Of a stretch of 64,000 bases of DNA, positions 55,041-62,700 are shown in pieces. The DNA comes from Rhodococcus oryzae (GTDB taxonomy: Bacteria; Actinomycetota; Actinomycetes; Mycobacteriales; Mycobacteriaceae), in the NCBI RefSeq assembly GCF_005049235.1, contig NZ_SUMD01000002.1, positions 186,001 to 250,000 of the forward strand, given 5' to 3'. The notes under the pieces are model-generated. The model ran no database searches, was not told the origin of the DNA, and saw only the letters and a list, made by a program, of their open reading frames with translations. Each line of letters starts with the position of its first letter. Position 1 is the stretch's first letter. Made by a program: the position numbers and the translations under genes.

Positions 55041-55065
55041 GCCAGGACCCGGCTCGGGCCCTGGC
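55041..55065 (+). terminator. Intercistronic stem-loop between binding protein and permease
   Basis: A 10-bp inverted repeat (55041-55050 and 55056-55065) with one mismatch and a 5-nt loop, without a T tract. It lies 9 nt after the binding-protein stop inside an operon, where it would reduce read-through or protect the upstream mRNA. Confidence 0.6.
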
Positions 55066-55099
55066 AGTTCGAACACGAAGAGAACCAGGTACACCAACG

Positions 55100-56185
55100 A
55101 TGGCTGACTCTGCTGGGCCACGGCAGGCAGACGAGGCCCGCGCCGCGGCCGGAGTCCTCACCGACTCCGGCCGCGACGTCAGCGCCTCCGGGCGCGAGGT
55201 ACCCGACAGCGGGTATCCGGGTCGCGACGACGTAGCACCCCCACCGCGCAAGCGAGATCTGCGGGCGGTGTGGCTGATCGCGCCGACGATGGTGATCCTG
55301 GCGATCGTCATCCTGTACCCGGTCCTGCGGGCCATCTGGCTCTCGTTCCAGGCCGACAAGGGCCTCGACCCGGTGACCGGCACGTTCACCAAGGGCGGCT
55401 TCGCCGGCTTCGACCACTACCTGATGTGGCTGACCCAGAACTGTGGTTCCGGGATGGGGTCCTGCCCGCCCGGCACCCTGGGCGCCGACTTCTGGCCGTC
55501 CGTCGGGATCACCTTCTTCTTCGCGGCCGTCACCGTCACCATCGAGGTCCTGCTGGGCCTGTGGATGGCGACGATCATGGGCCGCACCTTCTTCGGCCGT
55601 TCGCTGCTGCGGGCCGCGGTGCTGATCCCGTGGGCCATCCCGACGGCGGTCACCGCCAAGCTGTGGTTCTTCATCTTCGCGGAGAACGGCATCGCCAACA
55701 AGATCCTCGGGACCGACATCGCGTGGACGACGGATCCGTGGGCATCCCGGTTCGCGGTGATCGTCGCCGACGTCTGGAAGACCACGCCGTTCATGGCGCT
55801 GCTCATCCTGGCCGGTCTGCAGATGATCCCGCAGGACGTCTACGAGGCCGCCAAGGTGGACGGCGCCAGCGCCTGGCAGCGGTTCACCCAGATCACGCTG
55901 CCGCTGGTCAAGCCCGCGCTGATGGTGGCGGTCCTGTTCCGTACCCTCGACGTGCTGCGCATGTACGACCTGCCCGCGATCCTCAACGGCGACAGCGGCG
56001 CCACCCCGACCACCACGATGTCGATCCTGGTGGTCGCGGACATCCGCAACGGCAACTTCAACAGCGCGTCCGCGCTGTCGACGCTGGTGTTCCTGATGAT
56101 CTTCGCGGTGGCCTTCATCATGGTGAAGTTCCTCGGCGCCAATGCGGTGCGCACGCAGGACGAACAGCGCAAGGGAGACAAGTAG
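55100..56185 (+). CDS. Sugar ABC transporter permease 1 (SugA type)
   Basis: A 361-residue permease with about six helices and the coupling loop EAAKVDGASAWQRFTQITLP. The first 50 residues form a hydrophilic cytoplasmic tail rich in Ser, Asp and Arg (DEARAAAGVLTDSGRDVSAS), longer than in most MalF-type proteins. The next helix starts at AVWLIAPTMVILAIVILYPV. It pairs with the second permease, which starts 2 nt after its stop. RBS candidate GAAGAGAACCAGG. Confidence 0.9.
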   Translation: MADSAGPRQADEARAAAGVLTDSGRDVSASGREVPDSGYPGRDDVAPPPRKRDLRAVWLIAPTMVILAIVILYPVLRAIWLSFQADKGLDPVTGTFTKGGFAGFDHYLMWLTQNCGSGMGSCPPGTLGADFWPSVGITFFFAAVTVTIEVLLGLWMATIMGRTFFGRSLLRAAVLIPWAIPTAVTAKLWFFIFAENGIANKILGTDIAWTTDPWASRFAVIVADVWKTTPFMALLILAGLQMIPQDVYEAAKVDGASAWQRFTQITLPLVKPALMVAVLFRTLDVLRMYDLPAILNGDSGATPTTTMSILVVADIRNGNFNSASALSTLVFLMIFAVAFIMVKFLGANAVRTQDEQRKGDK

Positions 56186-56187
56186 TG

Positions 56188-57138
56188 ATGGCGGGACGGC
56201 ACCGCAGCGACGAGCTGGCGAAGTCGCCCTTCGGTCGCGGCGACGCGCTTGCGAAGTCGCCCATCGGGCGGGGCCCCGAACAGGCCGCGCCGATCGCGCG
56301 TCGCCGGCGGTCCCCCTGGCCGAGCGTGCGCACCTACATGGGCGCGGCCATCATCCTGATCTGGGGGCTGGCCCCGTTCTACTGGATGGTCATCACCGCC
56401 TTCCGGGATGTCGATCACACCTTCGACACCACCCCGTGGCCGACCTACGTCACGCTCGACAACTTCCGGGACGCGCTGGCCACCGACAAGGGCAACGACT
56501 TCCTCGGCGCCATCGTCAACAGCCTCATCATCGGCGCCGCAACCACCGCGGTCGCGATGATGCTCGGCATCTTCACCGCGTACGCGCTGGCGCGGATCGA
56601 GTTCCGCGGCAAGTACGTCGTGACCGGCATCATCCTGGCGGCCTCGATGTTCCCCGGCGTCGCCCTGGTGACGCCGCTGTTCCAGCTGTTCGGTGACATC
56701 GGCTGGATCGGCCACTACCAGGCGCTGATCGTCCCGAACATCTCGTTCGTGCTGCCGCTGACCATCTACACGCTGACCTCCTTCCTCGGCGACCTGCCGT
56801 GGGAGCTCGAGGAGGCGGCCCGGGTCGACGGCGCCTCGCGGGGGCAGGCCTTCCGGAAGGTGATCCTGCCGCTGGCCGCGCCGGCCTTGTTCACCACCGC
56901 GATCCTCGCCTTCATCGCGACGTGGAACGAGTACATGCTGGCGAACATGCTCTCCACCCGCGCGACCGAGCCGGTGACGGTGGCGATCGCCCGGTTCGAG
57001 GGCCCGGACTCCTTCTCGCAGCCGTACACCGCGGTGATGGCGGCAGGCACGTTGGTGACTGTCCCGCTCGTGATCATGGTGCTGATCTTCCAGCGCCGGA
57101 TCGTGTCGGGTCTGACCGCGGGCGGCGTCAAGTCGTGA
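56188..57138 (+). CDS. Sugar ABC transporter permease 2 (SugB type) with a repeated N-terminal tail
   Basis: A 316-residue permease with six helices and coupling loop EEAARVDGASRGQAFRKVIL. An unusual N-terminal tail contains ELAKSPFGRG and ALAKSPIGRG, two near-identical repeats, followed by a poly-Arg region (IARRRRSPW). ATG 56188 lies 2 nt after the previous stop, with AAGGGAGA upstream. It forms the channel with the SugA-like protein. Confidence 0.9.
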   Translation: MAGRHRSDELAKSPFGRGDALAKSPIGRGPEQAAPIARRRRSPWPSVRTYMGAAIILIWGLAPFYWMVITAFRDVDHTFDTTPWPTYVTLDNFRDALATDKGNDFLGAIVNSLIIGAATTAVAMMLGIFTAYALARIEFRGKYVVTGIILAASMFPGVALVTPLFQLFGDIGWIGHYQALIVPNISFVLPLTIYTLTSFLGDLPWELEEAARVDGASRGQAFRKVILPLAAPALFTTAILAFIATWNEYMLANMLSTRATEPVTVAIARFEGPDSFSQPYTAVMAAGTLVTVPLVIMVLIFQRRIVSGLTAGGVKS

Positions 57139-57148
57139 GCCGCGCCTC

Positions 57149-57343
57149 GTGAAGAACAGGGCGCGGCGCCGACAGCAGGTCGAGATGCTGATCGGGATCC
57201 TCGGGTTCTTCACGGTCATGGCGTTCATCGCGGCGGCGGCCGGGATCGTGCGCGGTGAGGCCGGGGTCACCGAATCGCTGGTGCTCGCCGGCTGTGCGGT
57301 GTTGCTCGGGTTGGCCGTCGCGGTGTGGCGACGGGTGCGCTGA
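57149..57343 (+). CDS. Small two-helix membrane protein
   Basis: A 64-residue protein starting at a GTG 10 nt after the permease stop. A basic N-terminus (KNRARRRQQ) is followed by two hydrophobic stretches, about 12-33 (EMLIGILGFFTVMAFIAAAAG) and 42-59 (SLVLAGCAVLLGLAVAVW), and a basic end. The topology would be both termini inside. I do not recognise it. Its position right after the sugar importer suggests co-transcription, but codon usage and the short length leave some doubt. Confidence 0.55.
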   Translation: MKNRARRRQQVEMLIGILGFFTVMAFIAAAAGIVRGEAGVTESLVLAGCAVLLGLAVAVWRRVR

Positions 57344-57477
57344 CCCTCATCCGTCGCGGGTGAATCTGGTGACCCGTCCAGTTCGGGGCGGCGTAGTTGT
57401 GGCGCGTCGATGGCCACGCCTGTTTACGAATGTCAGGATGCAGGGAAGACTCGGTCTCCCAGACAGGAATCCTGCAT

Positions 57478-59700
57478 GTGAGCTCGCCCACCAGCAATGC
57501 CCCGACGACCCCGCCTCCGCCCGAAGGACCGGGTGGTGGCGACCCGCCGGGTGGTGAGCCCACTCCCCCGAAGCGGAGCAGGCGCCGCCTGTTCCTTGGG
57601 ATCGCGGCCGGGCTCGTCACGCTGTTGCTGGTCGTGCCCGCCGCGGTGTTCGCGGTCGGCTACTGGCAGGCCGAGGTGCCGCATCCCTCGGACATGCGCA
57701 CCAACCAGGTGGCGACGATCTTCGCCACCGACGGTTCGACGATCACGAAGGTCGTGCCGCCGGAGGGCAACCGCACCGATGTGGAGCTCGCGCAGATCCC
57801 CGAGCACGTCCGGCAGGCGGTCCTGTCCGCCGAGGATCGGGACTTCTACACCAACCCCGGGTTCTCCGTGTCCGGCTTCGCCAGGGCGGCGCGCGACAAC
57901 ATCCTCGGCAAGGCAAGCGCGGGCGGCGGTTCGACGATCACCCAGCAGTACGTCAAGAACACCCTCGTCGGCGCGGACCGGAATGTCGTCCGCAAGATGC
58001 GTGAGCTGGTCATCTCCTCGAAGATGGCCCGCCAGTGGTCCAAGGACGACATCCTCGCCGCCTACCTGAACACCATCTACTTCGGTCGCGGCGCGTACGG
58101 CATCGCGGCCGCGTCGAAGGCCTACTTCAACAAGCCGGTCGAGGAGCTCACGGTCGAGGAGGGCGCCGTGCTCGCCTCTGTCATCCAGAGCCCGTCCAGC
58201 CTCGACCCCGAGACCAACCGCGCCAGGCTCGAGTCACGCTGGCGGTACGTGCTCGACGGGATGGTCAGCCAGGGCCAGCTGTCGAAGGAGGAGCGGTCCG
58301 CGGCGCTGTTCCCGGCGGTGGTGCCGTCGAGTCAGCTGGTGGATGCGAACGCGGCGCGCGGACCGGAGGGGCTGATCCGGGCGCAGGTGCTCGCCGAGTT
58401 GGCCGCGGCCGGGATCAGCGAGCAACAGCTGAACACCGAGGGACTGCAGATCACGACGACCATCGACCCGAAGGCGCAGGACGCGGCGCTGGAGTCTGTG
58501 CGCGAGACGATGGAGGGTGAACCCCCGGAGTTGCGCGCGGCGGTGGTGTCCATCGATCCGCGCAGCGGCGCGGTCCGCGCGTACTACGGCGGATTCGACG
58601 GGGCCGGTTTCGATTTCGCACAGTCGCCGCTGCAGACCGGATCCGCGTTCAAGGTGTTCGGGTTGGCCGCCCTGCTCAAGGAGGGCAAGGGTCTGCAGAC
58701 GATGTTCAATAGTGCCCCGCTCACCGTCGGTCAGGTGGAGATCACGAACGTGGGCGGCGACGGCTGCGGGACCTGCACCATTGCGCAGGCGCTCAAGCAG
58801 TCGCTGAACACCAGCTTCTATCGGCTCACGCTGTCGATGGAGAACGGCTCGCAGAAGATCGCCGACGTCGCGCACGAGGCCGGCATCCCGAAGCAGATCC
58901 CCGGCGTCGAGGGCGAGAGCCTGACCCAGAACGGTGGCCCGCCGGAGAACGGAATCGTGTTGGGGCAGTATCAGTCCCGTCCGATCGACATGGCCTCCGC
59001 GTATGCGACGCTGGCCGCGTCCGGGATCTACCATCAGCCCTATTTCGTGCAGCGGGTGGTGACCGCGGACGGCGCGGTGCTGCTGGATCATCCTGCGCCG
59101 CAGGGAGAACGGCGGCTCGACGCGGCGGTGGCCGACAATGTCACCCAGGCGATGCTGCCGATCGCGGTCTACTCGAACGGGCACGCCCTGTACGGCGGCA
59201 GGCCGTCGGCAGCCAAGACCGGGACCGCGCAGTTCGGCGACACCGGGATGAACAAGGATGCGTGGATGGTCGGCTACACGCCGTCGCTGTCCACCGCGGT
59301 CTGGATCGGTACCGAGCAGTCGCAGGCGATCGTGAACCAGTGGGGCGGATCGATTTACGGGTCCGGACTGCCCTCGGACATCTGGAAGGGCACGATGGAC
59401 GGCGCTCTGGAGGGCAGCGACTGGGAGACCTTCCCGTGGCCGCAGCCCATCGGTGGCCAGTCGGGTGTGCCCGCGTACTCGGGTGGCGGCACCGGCGACG
59501 GCTCCCGCATCAACACGGGCGGCTCGGCACAGCAGGCGCCGCTGCCGCAGGCCCCGGCGGCCCCGCCTGTCCCGGAGGGTGCACCCCCGGCCGAGGCCCC
59601 GGCCCCGCCGGTGTTCGTGCCGCCCGCCCCGCTTCCGCCGCCGCCCCCGCCGCGGAACGTGGAGATCCTGCCGGGCATCGTCATCCCGCTGCCGGGCTGA
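57478..59700 (+). CDS. Class A penicillin-binding protein (bifunctional glycosyltransferase/transpeptidase)
   Basis: A 740-residue PonA-type enzyme. A Pro-rich cytoplasmic tail (about 1-35) precedes one transmembrane helix (about 37-61). The GT51 domain has SAEDRDFYTNPGFSVSG and STITQQYVKNTL motifs. The transpeptidase has S-x-x-K in GSAFKVF, S-x-N in SLNTSFY and KTG in SAAKTGTAQF. The C-terminus is Pro/Ala-rich with long Pro runs, as in mycobacterial PonA1. It polymerises lipid II and crosslinks peptidoglycan at the outer membrane face. The start is taken as GTG 57478, with AGGA 10 nt upstream; the longer in-frame frame contains no family sequence. It converges on the TIR-STAND gene with 17 nt between stops. 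Confidence 0.9.
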   Translation: MSSPTSNAPTTPPPPEGPGGGDPPGGEPTPPKRSRRRLFLGIAAGLVTLLLVVPAAVFAVGYWQAEVPHPSDMRTNQVATIFATDGSTITKVVPPEGNRTDVELAQIPEHVRQAVLSAEDRDFYTNPGFSVSGFARAARDNILGKASAGGGSTITQQYVKNTLVGADRNVVRKMRELVISSKMARQWSKDDILAAYLNTIYFGRGAYGIAAASKAYFNKPVEELTVEEGAVLASVIQSPSSLDPETNRARLESRWRYVLDGMVSQGQLSKEERSAALFPAVVPSSQLVDANAARGPEGLIRAQVLAELAAAGISEQQLNTEGLQITTTIDPKAQDAALESVRETMEGEPPELRAAVVSIDPRSGAVRAYYGGFDGAGFDFAQSPLQTGSAFKVFGLAALLKEGKGLQTMFNSAPLTVGQVEITNVGGDGCGTCTIAQALKQSLNTSFYRLTLSMENGSQKIADVAHEAGIPKQIPGVEGESLTQNGGPPENGIVLGQYQSRPIDMASAYATLAASGIYHQPYFVQRVVTADGAVLLDHPAPQGERRLDAAVADNVTQAMLPIAVYSNGHALYGGRPSAAKTGTAQFGDTGMNKDAWMVGYTPSLSTAVWIGTEQSQAIVNQWGGSIYGSGLPSDIWKGTMDGALEGSDWETFPWPQPIGGQSGVPAYSGGGTGDGSRINTGGSAQQAPLPQAPAAPPVPEGAPPAEAPAPPVFVPPAPLPPPPPPRNVEILPGIVIPLPG

Positions 59701-59717
59701 CTCGGCCTGGCCCAGGG

Positions 59718-62700
59718 TCAGCCGGTTCCGCCGCCGTCGGGGACCGGAAGATCGGGACAGGTCGCGGCGTAGTCGGCATCAGGTGAGATCCAGGCCTCCC
59801 ACTCGGCCTCGCTCATATTGCGAGTGAGCTTGTCGCACAGGGCGTCCGGCCACTCGGAGGGGTCGAGTGGCGGCACCGACCAAAGTCGGACGGTATGGTC
59901 CGCGCCACCCGAGACGACCGAGCGTCCGTCGGGGCTGAAGTCGACCGACAAGGCCTGGCCTATGTGTCCTCTCATCGGCTCCCCGATCGGTTCCCCGGTA
60001 TCGGCGTTCCACAATCGGATGCCGTCGGCTCCCGCGGAGGCGAGGCGGCGGCTGTCGGGGCTGAAATCAATATTGGCGGTCCAGCCCTGGGTCGGCATCT
60101 CCCCCAGCAGCTCACCGGTCTGGGCGTCCCAGCGGCGCACAGTGGCGTCGAACCCGTAGGAGGCGATGGTGCGGCCGTCGGGGCTGTACTCCACGTATAT
60201 CGAACCCTGGTGCCCGGTCATGGGTTCGCCGAGGGCCTGACCGCTCTCTGCATCCCACCTGCGGACGGTGCCGACATCGTCGCCGGTGGCGATGGCCCGC
60301 CCGTCCGGGCTGAAATCCGCCGATATCGCGGGTGCCTTGGGGTTCACCGCCATCGGTTCTCCGAGGCTCTTCCCGGTTGCCGCATCCCAACGACGCAGCG
60401 TTCGATCGAGGCTGCCGGTGACGACCATTCGGCTGTCGGGGCTGAAGCCGACCAGGTTCACCTTGGCTGTGTGCGCGTCCAGTTGCTCGCTGACCTGCTT
60501 GCCGGTTCGAGCGTCCCAACGTCGCACAGCGCCATCCTCGCCACCGGTGACGATCCACTTGCCGTCGAGACTGACATCCAGGCTCGCCAGACCGGGGCTG
60601 ATGATCGGATCGCCGAGGGGGAGCCCGGAAGAATCCCAACGAAGGAGGGTCCCGTCTTTACCGCCGATCACGACCAGCTGCGAATCGCGGCTCCAAGCAA
60701 CCGCGACAGGGAAACCTAGGCCTGCCATGAATCCTGCTGGCGTTCCCGTGTCCGCATCCCACAGCCGGGCCCCGTCCAGGCTCGCGGTGGAAATCCGGCT
60801 GCCGTCCTCATTGAATCGAACGCTGTATACGCCCAAACCCCCGCCGTAGTGGCCGGTCATCCCCACCGCTGTCTTCGCATCCCAGATCCGCATGGTGGTA
60901 TCTGCACTGGAGGAGAGCAACCGACTGCCGTCGCGGCTGAACCCGACGCTCGTCACCATTCCCCGGTGGCCGACCAGGGGTGTGCTGGCGGGATGACCGG
61001 TAGCCACGTCCCAGACGCGGATGGTGCCCGCGAGATCACCGGAGATGATCCGTTGGCCGTCGGGGCTGAATGCCACGCTGGTGACCGGCGCCTCGTGGCC
61101 CTCCATCGGCGCGCCGATGGAGGTGTGACTGTGCGCATCCCACAACCGCACGGTGCCGTCGGCGCTTCCGGAGGCAATCTGACCGCTGTTGGGGCTGAAA
61201 GCGATGCTGTGGGCTACACCCTGGTGGCCGGCCAAGACGTCGTCTACCAGCGTGTACTCGGGTGTCGACAGGTCCGCCAGCCGAATACTGTTGTCCTCAC
61301 TGCCCAGAGCGAGCCATCGTCCATCGGGGCTGAAGGCCACACTCATCACTCTTCCGCCGCGCAGTCTTTCGACCGGATCGCTGTCCAGCTTTCCGGTCGC
61401 GGTGTCCCACCACCGGAGAGTGCCGTCGAATGTGGCTGAGACGATTCGTCCGCCGTCGGCCTTGAACCCCATCCCCAGCACGGCGCTCGGATCTGCGATG
61501 TCCGGCTCATTCAGCGGCTTCTGGGTGGCCGTCTCCCAAAGCCGAACGACTCCATCGCTTCCGCTGGCTGCGATGGTCCCGCCGTCGGGGCTGAACGCAA
61601 CGTGGCTCACGCCGCCGCGATCGGCCGGCATCGGTGCGCCCTCGGGCTGCCCCGTGTGCGCGTTCCACAGCCGCACCGTTCCGTCGGAGCCGCCGGACAC
61701 GATCCGATCGCCGTCTCGATCGAACGCGGCGCTCCCGACCAGATCAGGCGTGCCGATGATCTTGACGACATCGCGCCTCGCGACCAATGCGCCGAGCATG
61801 GCGTCGTTGTCGGTTTTGGGGGCGATGTGTGGCGCCGCGAGCAACTCACCGAGGGCGCGGAACTCGCCTTCCGGCCGCGCGCCCGCGAGCATCGCCTGGG
61901 CTTCCGAGTTCAGCTGCGCGGCCAATGATTCGCGGGCGCTGTCGCGCTCCTGGAAGTAGTAGAAGACGGCGACCATCGCCGCGACCAGCGTCACCGCCAG
62001 CACCGCCCGCAGCGCCCGCGCCCGTTTGCGCAGCGCCGCCGTGTGGGCCTGCGCCTGCTCCTTGGCCTCCGTCTCCGCCTCGGCGAGGGCCTCCGCCGCC
62101 TGCTGCTTGTCCTTGGCGGCCTGCAGTTCTGCCTCCCGGCGACGCTTCTCCTCCTCGGTCCGGGCGGTCTCCCGCTCCCGCGAGGCCAGCAGGAAACCCC
62201 GCGTCGGCTGCAGTCGATCGATGAAATCCGTTTTGGCCGAGAGGACTTCGGCGTCCTCCAGTCGCGTCCCCTGTAGGAGCCAGTCCTCGTCCCGGTCGCG
62301 GCGCTCCCATTCGGTGGCTGCACCCTCGAGGCGATCCGCTGCCTTGAGGTCCTCGGCCTCGGACCGCAGCCACCCGGCCAGTTCGTCCCACTGGCGCAGC
62401 AGGCTCTCCAAGGCCACCTCGACCACCGTCTCCCCGCCGCGCTCGTCCTTGACCAGCAGGCGCTTGGCCACCAGCACGTCGATCAGTGGTCGGCTCTCGG
62501 CCGGGATGTCGGACCAGCGCGCGACGCGGCGCATCGGCTGGTCGCTGTCCGGATTGATCGTCGCCAGCCAGGGGATGAAGGCCCTGCGCAGTAGCTCGAG
62601 CTGTCGCTGCCGTTCGCCGGGGTCGGCCGAGAGAGCCGAGTCGATCTCGGTCTGCACCACGCGCGACATCCCGCCCATCGCCGTGTACTCATCCAGGGTC

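Noticed and set aside
55270-56187. In-frame extension of the second sugar permease into the first
   Set aside because: This frame is Arg/Gly/Asp-rich and lies inside the SugA-like gene; the permease starts 2 nt after its stop.
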